DNA from: Taiwanofungus camphoratus
Taxonomy: Eukaryota > Basidiomycota > Agaricomycetes > Polyporales > Taiwanofungaceae
DNA length: 64,000 nt
Assembly (NCBI GenBank): GCA_003999685.1
Contig: CP021225.1
Span: 1,240,001 to 1,304,000 of the forward strand
Direction of reading: 5' to 3'
Shown here: piece by piece, positions 1 to 11,642 of the stretch
How positions within the stretch are numbered: position 1 is the stretch's first letter
Layout of the letters: every line of letters starts with the position of its first letter
The notes under the pieces: model-generated
Told to the model about the DNA's origin: nothing
Database searches by the model: none
The model's input: only the letters and a program-made list of their open reading frames with translations
Made by a program: the position numbers and the translations under genes

Positions 1-391
1 ATCGTGTCTTAACTCTCGATGGGCCACTGCTGTCTCTACAGATGTTTTCTTGTCATTATCGCTATTTACCCGGCGCTCTCATTGCGTGAGAGTCTTAGTC
101 GCCTTATTTCCCAGCATGCTGTAGTCCAGCCTGCTACCCCTTCATTCGTCTTCGTCATCTAGTATGGCTGCGGCTTGCTTCCGCGCGACAGAGTTGCACG
201 GAACGGCCTTTGACTCGGTATCAATGTCCTGATATGTAGTCTCGTAGTCATTACCCATAGTCGATGTACTGTACAACGATGTGATCGTTTCTGAACTGGG
301 AGTAATATTTGTTTTGATTATTCTGCGTGGGCGTCTGCGTTCGGCTGTATAGACCTGAGTTGATCTGACCAAGTCGCGCAGGGGCGCGGCG
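1..391. other. Left-edge upstream stretch, no firm gene
   Basis: This stretch lies upstream of the ASA1-like gene and should hold its promoter and 5' UTR. On the minus strand a short frame ends at 142 with an acidic C-terminus (residues DDEDE). It overlaps the start of the plus-strand gene and has no visible domain, so I do not call it. A gene on the minus strand could continue past the left edge, but nothing here proves it. Confidence 0.4.
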
Positions 392-1941
392 ATGTCTGCT
401 AAACCACCACCACCCTCACCCACGCACATCTTGCGCAGCCATACAGCCCAAGTCAATGCCTTACACTTCTCTGACGACAACGAGCGAGTCTACTCTGGAG
501 ATGCAACCGGAACTGTTGTAGTAACATCCACACGCACGCTGAGATCCCTCGCCGCCTGGAAAGCGCACACCGACGGCCTGCTCGGGGTGCAGGAGTGGGG
601 GGACAGCATTATCACGTCGGTCCGCGAGCCCGTTGTCTCAGCAGTGCCTCACCCTCACACGCTGCGTCTTTTGGACCAGACACGGCAGGGACAATAAGCT
701 GCACGTATGGCGGCTCTCGCAGGAGCCGGCGACCAAGTTAGGTAACTCTGCAGCATCGCCGGGGCTGCAGACACCACAGCTTTGCTATTCTATGGACGTG
801 AATGCGTTGAATTACTGTCGGTTCTCGCTCCTGTCAAGGCCAAAGACGGCAGAGGGAGGTGAGCGTAGTGCCTTCATCGCTCTCCCGAACTTGGTGGAAT
901 CATTTTTGGTGTGTATGCGCACATATTGAAGTGCGAGCGTTGGCCCTTATGATACTCGATTTCTTGAATGCGAAGGCGGACATCTGGACACTGCCATCAA
1001 AGCAAAGACTGCATGCTGCCATTGGAAAGACCCTCCAGTCTGCCGCGCCTTTTGGCGGTCGTGGTGTCAACTCAACAGGTAACCCAGATCCGCTCAAACG
1101 TCTTACTCAGAGCTTACACTAGCAGGTATCATTATGTCTATGCACATGTCTGAGGCTGCAAATTCTCACATCTCGGGGCGTACTCAGCTGCGATTGCTGT
1201 GCGCGTATGAAAACGGCAGCATGACGATGTGGGCCTACACAAGAACCGACAAGGAAACCTCGGTAGAAGGTGTGGGATGGGAGTCGCTATGGACTGTTAG
1301 GCTTCACGTCGAATCAGGTACGTTGCTGAGTATGGTTACCTTCTTTGAACAGAATGAGGCTTAACGAGATACAGTTATGGGCATGGCAGTGTCCAGAGAT
1401 ATGAAGTTCGCCCTCACCGTCTCAGCGGACCACTTGATTGGGCGTTACGACATTCAGGTCATCTTGATCAGTATTCATTTCCTCCACTTGATCTCATGAC
1501 GTTCGGTAGGCTGCTGAGCGGGCACAGGACGTCTCATCGGCATGCGTAGCTCATAGAACCAAGAATCCCGGTAATTCTTCAATCGCCATCCGAGATGACG
1601 GAAGAGTGTGTGCGGTTGCAGGCTGGGATGGTACGTGAGTCCTTTACATTCGATCATCGCAAGAGCCGCTTCCGAAGTCGTCTAGAATTCGATTGTATTC
1701 CACCAAGTCTTTGAAGCCCTTAGGCACTCTTGATTACCACAAGAAAAGCTGCCAGGTCGTTGCCTTCGCAAGATCAGACCCTTTGCAAAGCGAGGGGCAC
1801 ACCCCACCTGCAGATGTGGAGGATGATAGCGAAGACGAGATGAGCAAAGAAGAGAAGGCGGACAGGACTCGTTGGCTTGTTGCGGGTGGTCAGGACCATA
1901 GGGTTTCGATATGGTCCCTAATTAGCTTTGGCGGTACATGA
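392..1941 (+). CDS. ASA1: ASTRA-associated WD40 repeat protein (Asa1-like)
   Basis: WD40 beta-propeller protein resembling Asa1, a subunit of the ASTRA complex (Tra1, Tti1/Tti2, Rvb1/2), which assists assembly of PI3K-like kinases and chromatin complexes. The ATG at 392 opens on a first WD blade (HTAQVNALHFSDDNERVYSG). An intron at 616-679 (donor gtcggt) joins residues IIT to HGRDNKLHVWRL, the blade signature expected here. Further short introns lie near 900-980, 1079-1124, 1317-1376 and 1460-1690. Later exons carry RDMKFALTVSADHLIGRYD and, after the last intron, STKSLKPLGTLDYHKKSCQV. The final exon has an acidic insert (EDDSEDEMSKEEK) and ends in a WD blade (VAGGQDHRVSIW) at the TGA ending 1941. 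The family match comes from memory of the Asa1 motif order; another WD40 protein is possible. It converges on the permease gene ending at 2256. Confidence 0.75.
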
Positions 1942-2255
1942 ATGTTGGCTAGTCGAGCCTCAATTTTCTCGAGTAGAAGGTATTGTCTGTATGTGACTAC
2001 ATGTGATTTTCATGGCGTTTCATGCCTGAAGTCTTTTACTGAATGCGGCATTCCTCTCCACTGAGGGGCGTCTCTTGTCGCATGCCTAGTGCGTTTATCC
2101 GATTTCCTCCTAGTGCCTGCTCCTTCAGTGGCACAATTTTGAGTGGGCTAATACGCTCAACAGGAGGATGCCTACACTCGTCCGGCTGCTTTAACCACTG
2201 TATTAGCAGTGGTAGTGACCTCACGATAAACCTGTCACCAGTGAACTGTTGTGCC
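1942..2255. other. Convergent intergenic gap
   Basis: About 310 bases between two converging genes, presumably their 3' UTRs and polyadenylation signals. A short inverted match around gctttaaccactgtattagcagtgg near 2190 is the only visible structure. No gene is supported. Confidence 0.5.
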
Positions 2256-4330
2256 CTATAACAGGTATCTGAAATCCAGATGCAGGTCTCCTACGGTGTC
2301 TTCCTCGCCGAGTGCGCGTATCGTTTCAGGGTCTGCACTCACAAGATCTCGTCTCCGGTTTTCGTAGGCAATACTCATGAGGTACGCGCAATCAACGATC
2401 ATGGCCAGGCAGAGGAATGCAATGCAGATGCTATAGCCTGGGATATATTTCGGGGCATCTTGGGCAAGAAAGGAGTAGACGGCGATAATGCCGCCGACTG
2501 TGGACCGAACTTGAGCACATGAATCAGTCAATTCCCCAAATGACGGGCTTACTGTTCCCAAATCCAACCTGCCACGCTGATCCCACCGCTCGTCGATGGT
2601 GCCCTCCGACTGCAGACAATGAAGTCAAGATAATATGGCAGACACGACTCATTTTACTCACGATTGGTGTTGAACCAACAAATGACTATAGGCATCGCAG
2701 AGTAGGTGCCTATAGCGCATATAAAAAGGGCACCATACTGCAGGTTCGTGTCATCGTGGACGATGAGCAGAATGATATATCCAGCCAGCGCGACCAGCGT
2801 TGGAGCGAGGGCGAAGAGAAAGCGGTGGTGGCAGTAGTCTGATGCGGCTGCCACGAGCATAGTTACGACATAACTGCACGCCCACGGGGGAACGGAAAGC
2901 AACTGTGTTTGAATGCTGCTATGACCTAGATCTTGAATGACTGACGTCGCAAAGTATGCTGGACTCAGATCATCAACGAGAGGCACGTAAAGCTAACAGG
3001 CAAAGTACGAACCGTAACCATAGGCGGGAACCAAGAGTCCAAAATACAGTAATCCACCCAGAATAATCTTGACTGTTATCATGTTTCGGTTAGCCTGTTT
3101 GTCTGCCAGTGCTTTCTGCAAACTCCCAATGAGACTGCTTACAATCTTTGAAAACTGTCAAGATGCTCCTAATATTCAACGGATGATCCTTCCTAGAATC
3201 ACCTACGTCCTCGAAGAGACGGGCTTTGACAAATTCTTTCTCTTCCGAGGTTAACCAAGTTGCATCCTCTGGAAAATCAGAAATTGTGAAGTACAGGGTC
3301 ACGGAGATAACACATGTGGCAATCCCCTCTGTTATGTATGCCATAGCATCAAGCGATTATACCAATTACTGTCAACTTTGTGAACATACCCAGGATAAAG
3401 ATCCATCTCCAGCCTTGCAAACCTCTTAGACCATCCATTTTCCCAATGGCGGAAGCGAGCAAACCACCAAAGGCTCCAGCCAATGTCGATGATGACCAAA
3501 AAAATGAAAATCGCTTCTGCGCTTCCTCTCGCCGGTACCACCTGTTTCAGGACAATATGTAACAAATCCCTGTTTTTGTTGTGGAAGTGTGCGAACATAG
3601 CGATAATATAAAAGCACGCGGGTGATACCCCGCTCTCAACCATTCCTACCTCAGCGATCATCAGAAACAAATACAAGACCCCTTGCTGTCCACCTACCCA
3701 GGAAAAAGCGAGTGGCAACGAGGCCGCTGAAATTTTGAGTAAGGCCTTGACATATGGACACAGCACCAAAGAGAAATATGCATATAGGAACTAGTGATAT
3801 ATTCAGATCAGTACATACAATGCACTAGCAAGACAAGTGAACAAGCTTACGCCATACATGAGGCTTGAAATGCTTCAACAGCATATTGGAAGGAATCTCA
3901 AATATGATGAAAGGGACGAAACTATATCAAGCGAAGACGTGAGTGCATAATGTAGTCGGGAACAATTTATTGAACTCACAAGATGACCAGCGCAGTGTTA
4001 TATTCTGTACCTTTCAGATGCAAGTCCCTCTTCATGCCAAACACAGCTGCATTTGAGATGTTCACCCTGAATGAAACAAGGTCCAGCTTAGTTGGTCAGG
4101 TAATGCCACACTAGTGTAACACACCGATCAAGGAATGCCAAGAGATACATGATAGACAAGACAGGGACGACTTTGAGGTCAATCCTACGGACTACCTTGG
4201 ATTCGTTGATATTTGGGAACCGCTGCTTGTAATCGGTGTACACAATTGATCCGATTGAAATACCATCATGCTCTTTCTCAATTTCACCAGGGTTATCGCA
4301 TTGTCGTTCGAACGACCTTGATGTCTCCAT
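2256..4330 (-). CDS. MFS permease, anion:cation symporter (Dal5/Tna1-like)
   Basis: Plasma-membrane carrier of the fungal allantoate/nicotinate permease group, which imports small organic anions with protons. Start taken at the ATG at 4330; an in-frame ATG at 4423 is also possible. The cytosolic N-terminus ends in a conserved charged block and first helix (KVVRRIDLKVVPVLSIMYLL, then AFLDR). A middle exon near 3380-3540 reads WYRREEAQKRFSFFWSSSTL, then AGAFGGLLASAIGKMDGLRG and LQGWRWIFIL, the classic central motif of this family. The stretch EDATWLTSEEKEFVKARLFE is the usual loop after helix 6. Helices in 2654-2986 and 2256-2567 complete the fold, and the tail is acidic. At least six introns of about 50-60 bases are needed. 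No premature stop was seen in the joined frames. Substrate cannot be told from sequence alone. Confidence 0.8.
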
Positions 4331-5196
4331 TGGTCTTCTCGTTGTCAGTGCTGTTAATTCAGGTATACACATAGGTATTCTGCAGCCCGCGAACCTATGG
4401 AGCTCACACTCTGCTGAGGCCATCCACCGAGGAGAGAGAGCCTAGTAATGGCGGATCCTCAGGCGGGTGCAGGACGAAAGGATCATAGTGTCGGTAGAGG
4501 TTTTATGGGTCTTGTGGTATTCCCCACTTATTGCCGATCAGAAATGAAGGCATCTCAGACGTACAAGGCCTACCCTCGGCCTGCTCAGCGAATTCGCCAT
4601 CAGAAACATCTGATGATATATGCCTATGATGAGGGCCCTCGGCAAATGGCTGACTTACTGGTCCTTGAAGATAGTGGTTCCAGTACAGCGAGACGAACAC
4701 ACTGAGTCCGCATCTGATTGATCAAACAATCCGGTCCCGTGGCTCAGGTTGGGTTATGGCATGCAATGCTCAGGATTGTGGCACAAGTCATCTAAGAAGA
4801 ATCTGAGACTACTTTTGATATCAGGTGTCACGGATCACAGCAACAGAAATGGAAGAAGATTATACAATCGAGTATGGGATTAGTGCACTTGTCATATTAT
4901 CTTTAGCAAAGGAGCTTAGTCCTTCTTTTACGGACACCTTCCATTCCTGGGCTTATGACGGTAGTAGAGCGGCCGACCCAAGACACCCCTTGAAGGCGAA
5001 GTAATGAAGGATAGCAACCCAGTAGCAGGACATATAGTACCTTCGATTAACCATAGACATTCAGAATAGTACTACGAAGTCGCAATATAAGTGTACACTA
5101 CGCCGTAAACAATAACGTGTTGCAACATGTCCAAGAGATCAAATTCAATTCATAGCCAATCAACTCATGAATTACTAAATGCGGTGTTCGTTCTTA
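4331..5196. other. Intergenic stretch between permease genes
   Basis: About 870 bases between the start of the symporter-type permease and the end of the first sugar permease, both on the minus strand. It should contain the upstream permease promoter and the downstream permease 3' UTR. Only short frames without recognisable motifs occur. Nothing else is visible. Confidence 0.4.
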
Positions 5197-7559
5197 TCAT
5201 GACTTACTATTAGGCACTTCATCTTCGTCGAGCCTGCAAGAAGCAAACTTACGCGGAGAGATCCCGCGTTCGAAAAGTGTGTCGATCCTAGAGAACAAAA
5301 TTGGGTTGACTATCAGCTTCGCCTGCCTGAAGATACGTCGAATAAAAACCTGACTCGTCAACAGTACGGTTTCTCGTTTCTGGAATGTAGAAATACGCCC
5401 AAGCAGTGCCAATCGCGGCGAGGCCACCGAAAATGAATCCGACTTTGCCCCCCAGGTTTGCTTCATCAGGGTTCACTCTGCATATTGAGTTGGAGTCAGA
5501 TTGAATTCTGATGCTCACTGTTGTCTGCTTACAGATACGGAATGACTATGTTCACTACCATGCCACATAGTGAGTTGGTCAAGATACCAAGACCGACTGT
5601 CTTTGACCTGAGCTTAGCAGAGGATATTTCTGCGAAGATGACATATCCAAGGGGACCGCTGCAGCGCCGCTCACAATTAGGATATGTTGAAGAGACACAA
5701 AGTTGGTTTAGCTTACATGCCAGTTTGGTAGATGAAATTGTACACTAATGTCTATTGGGGAAAATTCGAGTCATGGTGAACGGGCTGATGCCATGTTTTA
5801 CAGAATAAGAACTCACGAAAGCTGCTATTGCCCACTTGGCGCCTTGGTTATTGGTCGGAATTGCAAGGAAGCCAATCAACAGGAGCACCACAGTGCACGC
5901 AACCATAGTCCAATTAAAGATGAAGCGACGTCCGTAATGGTTCACGGTGTAGAACGTCAGCAAGTTTCCGACAACCTATGAAAGAGGCCCTCTTCAGCTC
6001 CTAGTATGTGTAACCAACCGGTAGAGCTATGCATACCCCGAGCGCGGTCACACCGACACCAAGGTCAAACGCTTTGCTATCTGCAAAGCCCGCCAGCTCG
6101 AAGAAGTAGGTACTAAAGCCCAGAACGAACACGACACCTGAGTATATTTCAGTCAGGACTTTGTATAGTATATTCCAAACAGCGAACTCACCAGCAGCTT
6201 GTTGCAAGACGAACACCATCGAGGCGATGACTGTCCGCTTGAGGTTGACGCCTAAGTCAATTTCAGCACCATCCGGACAGCAATAGATGTCATAGGAGAC
6301 CTCTAAAGCAATCAGCGTATGTCGAATTCGCCGCATACGTGTTTTCAAGCACGATGGTCTCATGGATTTGCCGCAGTTGGAGATCGATGTCTGCGCCTTC
6401 GCCTGCGAGTCGCCTGATGACTTTCCGGGCATCGTCCATGCGATTCTTGCGGACCAGCCACCAGGGAGACTCTGGTGCGAACGGCAGTCCAACCAGAAGA
6501 AGGACAGGGAAGATCTACTGCAAAGCACTTGAAGAATTTTCCTCGGTGTTTAATTCGGAGAAAAGTAAAGTTGACGCACAATGGTAACCGGTAAGCGTAA
6601 GCACTCGAATAATTACCTGTGCCCTTGATGACACCGTTTGACATACTGATGACCATACTTTATTACAGACTGTCTCCAGCACATCTTGCCGACACTTACA
6701 ACTGTCCAACTACAGTCTCAATGACCTTGTTAGGTGATCTTCTGCCAGAATCGGATCACTCACGATCAATCCACAAATTGACAGAGGCGGTCGTAATGCC
6801 CCTAAGTGCTAAAGGGGATACTTCGGCACAATAGGAACTAGCGCCCGAAACATACATGCCTGTGGATGCATTGAGCGGGTGGGATGCGTTGAAGTATTGT
6901 CATGTTTGAGAGAACTTACCCAGCGCATATCCGTTGATTAACTTGCCGACGAGAAGCTGACCATTCTTATGAGGGTAGGTGAAGAACTGGATGAAGATGC
7001 CGGTGATCGAGACTACGCAACAGACTGCAACGGCCCCCCGCCGTCTGATGTTCAGAAAATATATGTGGGTCCAATGAAAAGGCGGCAATACAACAATCGC
7101 AGTGAGACTCACCCAAGCTTGTCTGCGACATAGCCCAGAGAGAGACCCCCAAACATGCCCCCGACTGAGCTTATACTGCTGAAAGCACTCTGCCAGCGCG
7201 CTGCCAGGATGTACTGTGTATCGGCTTCGAAACCAAAGTCACGGCGGAAAGAGGGAACACTCAAAAGACCACCGCCCACCTACAACGGAAGAAATTCGAG
7301 TCAGCTATTGAATTCTGCGTTGACTGAGGTAGACTGTGCAGCTCACTTGTGAATCATAACCCCACAAGAGTGCACCCATACACATGAACATGCACCAGAA
7401 AAACGCCCGCCAGTACGTGCGAATGGCCTGCAGCGGCGTTAATGCATGATCGACAGCGGCAGCTTGGGCAAGTGCCGTGAGGTTCTCGAACACCTTCCCT
7501 TTCTCGAGACCCTCGACACAAGTAGGATCGGCCTTCACAGGGGTGTCGTCTGAGAACAT
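5197..7559 (-). CDS. MFS sugar transporter, alpha-glucoside permease type (copy 1)
   Basis: Twelve-helix sugar porter of the fungal maltose/general alpha-glucoside:H+ symporter type, expected in the plasma membrane. Start at the ATG at 7559 (MFSDDTP), which fits the copy-2 start. Exon 1 carries ALTPLQAIRTYWRAFFWCMF and LLWGYDSQ. Other exons give NWTMVACTVVLLLIGFLAIP, GVVFVLGFSTYFFELAGFAD, and near 5600 GPLGYVIFAEISSAKLRSKT, the PESPR/sugar-porter core. The last exons read ANLGGKVGFIFGGLAAIGTA and FYIPETRNRTVDE, then after a short intron IDTLFERGISPRKFAS before the stop at 5197. About ten short introns; positions match copy 2 (11643-13993). The two copies are nearly identical over long blocks and point away from each other, which suggests an inverted duplication. 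Maltose or related alpha-glucosides are the best guess for substrate. Confidence 0.82.
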
Positions 7560-8970
7560 TGGTAGGCCCTGAGATACTGCAAGTGCTTGAGCTATGAATC
7601 GCGGTAGCGCTGTAGGGAAAGCACGGCCTCCCACATCGAAGCACGATTGCTACTTATGCCGTGGGCAGAGAGCGGACGCCTGTTTCTCAAACAATCGGTA
7701 TCTCTGATCTGGAGGCCGGTGGAAGCAGTTCATGCCAGTTCACATTATGATCCTACTACGTCTTCAGGCAACGTTCTGGAGTCACAAGGTCAGCGTTCCA
7801 CAAGGCGTCTTCTTCCTATAAAATTTCAGAGGGCTCACATGACCGTTTCCGTCCGTGAAAGGTGATGGCGAGTTGCGATGGCGTTTGGCAGATACGCGCT
7901 CTCACTGCCATCCATCGAGGTGTGGCACTTGCATCTTCACGGAGATGTCTCAGGGTGACCACGTTCCACTGAATCAGGATCGGAAATAGCCGCTACAAAC
8001 AGCTCTGGGTACACTGTTGCAGTGAGTGCGCAAGCGGTAGCTTCAGGTCCAACTGTCTTCGAGTCCTTGATGTCCTAAGTGAGCCCGGCTTACTCGGCCT
8101 AATTTGTGCCAAAAAAGCATCGCGTTTATTCCTTCACTTATTTGAATTAGTCTGTTGTCAGCGTCTCCTTTTGGCTGAACTTAACACTAGCAGTGATCTA
8201 TCCAATTGTAGTCCTTGAGGCGGGATATAAGCATAAGTTTCCTTGGCTGACGCTTGTGTCTACAGGGCTCAAGAGCATAGAACACCGGATCGCGCCCTGT
8301 CGCATTGTTGCACAGCCCTGGACTGTAGTATCGAGGGCTCAAATAGAAGTGTGAACTTTATGGGATGCTATTGACACTTGTAGCCTGACTGCATGTGGGA
8401 CCTTCGCCATCACCTCAAGGCCGCAATGACTGTGTCCTCTTGAAGATTGGAAGTAGATATGAACACAAATTTCAAATGAGCCGGTGTCAAATAACGGCTT
8501 GATCAAACAGGATAAACTTGTCGAGACTTTTCCATCAGGTAATCGAGGCGGTAATTTATCAATGAGCTGGGAGCGTTGCAAAGTGATCAGTGGTCGTGGT
8601 AGAGTGACCTCGCAGTCGAGTACAGTCGGTTCAGGCCGATCATCGAACACGAGGCTACCCAACGCCACTGTTTCATTACGTAATTTATACTGATGTCTTC
8701 CAGAGAACTTGGACAATGCGACGTATTATATATTATGTCCTGAAAATGCCCATTGCGACATCAGCTGGCTTTCACATTCACATTCATCTTAGAGTTCGAT
8801 GGTGATGTGCAATTAGTGAATCCTCAATCGCAATCGACTGCACCTGTACTCCCTGACAAGGTAAAAACAGCATCGAATGGCTACAAATATGACGAAATCC
8901 TTGGTATTCTACAATCAGAAGGTACCTCTCCGCAGTAATATACATCTACCATAAACTAAGCTACAATTAA
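7560..8970. other. Upstream region of sugar permease copy 1; possible gene remnant
   Basis: About 1.4 kb between the permease start and the end of the C2-domain gene. It should contain the permease promoter. On the minus strand, 8339-8700 holds an open frame of about 110 residues with protein-like alternation (for example EPTVLDCEVTLPRPLITLQR) but no ATG at its head and no family I recognise. It could be an exon of an unseen gene, a remnant, or chance. The rest shows only short unconvincing frames. Confidence 0.35.
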
Positions 8971-10646
8971 TTACCACCCTCCTGGTATATGTGGCGCCGA
9001 TACATTGCTGCCATTCCTCGCCAGCGCCGGATTAAGACCGGAGGGAGACTCGTCTTGCTCGATATTCAGTTCCATATCCAGCCTCTCTGCCAGCTCCCTG
9101 TCATGCTGTTCCCGCTCTGCCAACTCTCTTCTCCAATCCTCCTCTTCCCGTTCAATCGCCACCGCTAACAGCCTGTCGCGCTCTTCCTGGTCTGGGTTTT
9201 TGGACGGCGCCTTGTGTATACGGAGAGGTTTAGTAGACCCAGCAGGGGCCAGGTGCGGCTGTGGGTGGGACGGTGTCGGCGTCTCGACTCCTGCCGGCTC
9301 GTTGGGAAGGGGGAAGGACAGTGCATAGTGTGCTGTGATTGAGGGGTGCGGCTTGGTCGGATCAGGAGGTGTGGGTGCATGATTATACGGATACGGTCGA
9401 GTCTCTCCGTGCCCTCGAGCGGGCAGTGTGGATGGAGTTGCATAGGCGGCCCCAGCCGATGGTTGCGGAAGGGGCGGCAATGCAGGGACAGGCGTGGAAT
9501 GGGGAGATGAAGATAGACGCGAGTGCGCGCTATCGCCGCATGGATCTGGGCGGAGCGTCGCAGGGGGTGCGTAGGCGGCTCCAGCGCCCCGAGGCGATGA
9601 ATGGGGCGACGAGGGCAGACGGGTGTGTGCAGGGTCCTCGGGAGGAAGTAGGTTGCGATTGTGCTGCACCGATGATCTCGTGTCTTTGGATGCTCCTGGG
9701 CGTAGAGAAGGCGGTGGCACAACTGCTGGGCCCGAGGATGGTGGCGAACGCCCCGGTAAGGGAATAGCTGTGCGAGCCGGAGATCGAGGAGGCGATGCTG
9801 GGTAGTGAATGTGTACCGGTTGATCAGGTAATAAGGGTATATCGGTGTGGTGTGGATCCGACCTGGGATCTCCTGGGCGCAGGATGGCGGGTATATTCTG
9901 AGGAGATAGATGCGCCTCGTCTGGAAGTGGCGGGAGCACATCATGTCGCGCTCTCGGAGAGGTGCGAGTCGATGCGGGAATGGTCGCAGAAGGCGGGGAA
10001 AGATGGCTTCCAGAAGCGGAGGTCGCCGTTGCGGACTGCTGGCCGTGATGAGCAGACGATCGTCGACTGCGGAAGGGTGATGAAGACTTTGGCGGTGTCT
10101 TCGGTGGGGTCTGCGGATAGACATAGGGCTGTGCAGGACGAGCGAGTCTCTCATCTGCAGGAAGTTTGGAGGGACGACGTTGCAACAGAGCAGGGCCTGA
10201 GGCAAAGAAAGTCATCTCGAGGTAGATTTCTCCATGATATAGCCCATCTAGCTCAAGCTGGACCCAATCTGTACAACTTGATGATAAGAAGGAATGGGAA
10301 GAACGTACCATACGAGAGACTCACCGTCAAATTGGCCTGTACGGATAGTCTCCGTGATGTCGACCTTCCCCTTCCCTATGACTTCGTCGTCTCTCATCTC
10401 TTTCGCCCAGCAGGAAAGTTTGAGCATCCTGTGCGGTTCTGAAGAGACCTCAAGGACGGAGAAGCGCAGCTCCTCGTCCCAAACTGGGTGCTGGCCGCCT
10501 CTGACATCAACACTGGTCCTCTTGGTCTTGCCGTTCAGGGAAACCTGTGCGAACGCGTCCTGTTTGTACAAGGAATGCTTGTCATGCAGGTTCCTCGCCT
10601 TCAAAACGACCACGACGAGAGTGCCAATCTTCTTCTGCTTGCTCAT
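8971..10646 (-). CDS. C2-domain protein with long proline-rich tail (Inn1/Fic1-like)
   Basis: The ATG at 10646 opens a C2 domain at once (residues about 5-130): KKIGTLVVVVLKARNLHDKH, then a TSVD...HPVWDEELRFSV strand pair typical of C2 folds. An intron at about 10270-10325 (gtgagt...cag) joins it to WVQLELDGLYHGEIYLEMTF, the last C2 strand. The remaining roughly 400 residues are rich in Pro, Ser, Arg and His with many PxxP motifs, and end with a charged helical patch (EERDRLLAVAIEREEEDWRR) and IPGGW. A lone N-terminal C2 followed by SH3-binding PxxP motifs is the layout of yeast Inn1 and fission-yeast Fic1, which link the contractile ring to membrane ingression at cytokinesis. That match is by architecture only. 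The gene is divergent from sugar permease copy 2, with about 1 kb between. Confidence 0.7.
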
Positions 10647-11642
10647 GTTGTTCTGGATGTCAAGAAATCAAGTGGAAAGTTCCAGGTAGATGATGGTGAT
10701 TGAGAGGAGCCAGGAGTACATAGCGGTGGAGCTATAAACCACATCTGTTGGCGTGAGTACAGCCTCGTTGTCACCAGCAGCAGTACAGCCATTGTCGATG
10801 TACAAATTCCAAACCGTTCTATGAACTTTGCTGGTGCCAGGACCACACTTAATTAATTTTGAAGAGCGCAGTATGAGTTCGGTGCCGAGCACCCGGTGCC
10901 GGACAAGCCTTTCTTGTACGAGTTGAAAGTTGAAGACTGAAATATGTCCTTGACAATTATTGTGGGCCATCCTGCGCTATCATACTTGGCGTCCCGCGCA
11001 TATTGGTGCACAGTGGTACATACTACCTTACCCTGACCCAACCCTCGACCCATACTTACCGATGCAGAGGTTCTGCCCCGAGCGCGCGCTCATTCAGCGT
11101 GCCCAACGTGCTCAAGGGTCAATACAAAGATCCACGCTGTGACGGTTCTGGACTGATCAGATTTTGACAGGTACCATTCAATCTCTGGGAAGCCTGTACC
11201 ATCAATACACTAAGCAAAGTTCTCCGCGAGTTGTACGACAGAGAAACTGACACAGGCCCGTACACAGCCAAATAGAAGAGGTGAGTGGTCCCCACACCGA
11301 AACATGAACCTAGTTCGAAAGCCACTTCATTTCCTGAAAAGTGGCATCGCTTCAGCAGAATGACCAAGAGGTATATTTAGCCTTCGCACGCCGTAAGATT
11401 ATCATACAGTGTGGGCGGTTATCCAAGATGCTACCACCTTCGCGAACCGTGCACAGAGTGGTCCCTGCCCCGCGGTGCGTCCGTAATCAGCGAGAACAAC
11501 ATGTACGGAGACGCTTGAGTATTTCGGGAATCAGCCGTCTTTTTCGCATGGAGGTCAAATACCGCCAGTCCCTGTAGAAGCTCCGTCCTCAAGATATCAT
11601 AAAAGTCTCTTTTCTCGACCGGTGGACTGCCCGCTAGACGAG
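10647..11642. other. Divergent promoter region
   Basis: About 1 kb between the divergent C2-domain gene (-) and sugar permease copy 2 (+). It must carry both promoters. Only short frames without recognisable motifs occur. A TATA-like site lies at 11598-11605. Confidence 0.4.
11598..11605 (+). promoter_or_regulatory. TATA-like site before sugar permease copy 2
   Basis: The sequence cataaaag lies 38 bases upstream of the ATG at 11643 in an AT-rich patch. Its distance and orientation fit a TATA-type element with a very short 5' UTR. This is a motif guess only. Confidence 0.3.

Noticed and set aside
9165-10205. A 346-codon Arg/His/Pro-rich frame inside the C2-domain gene, same strand
   Set aside because: It is a shifted frame of the proline-rich tail. 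The other frame joins to the C2 domain through a good intron, and this one has no start context or motif.
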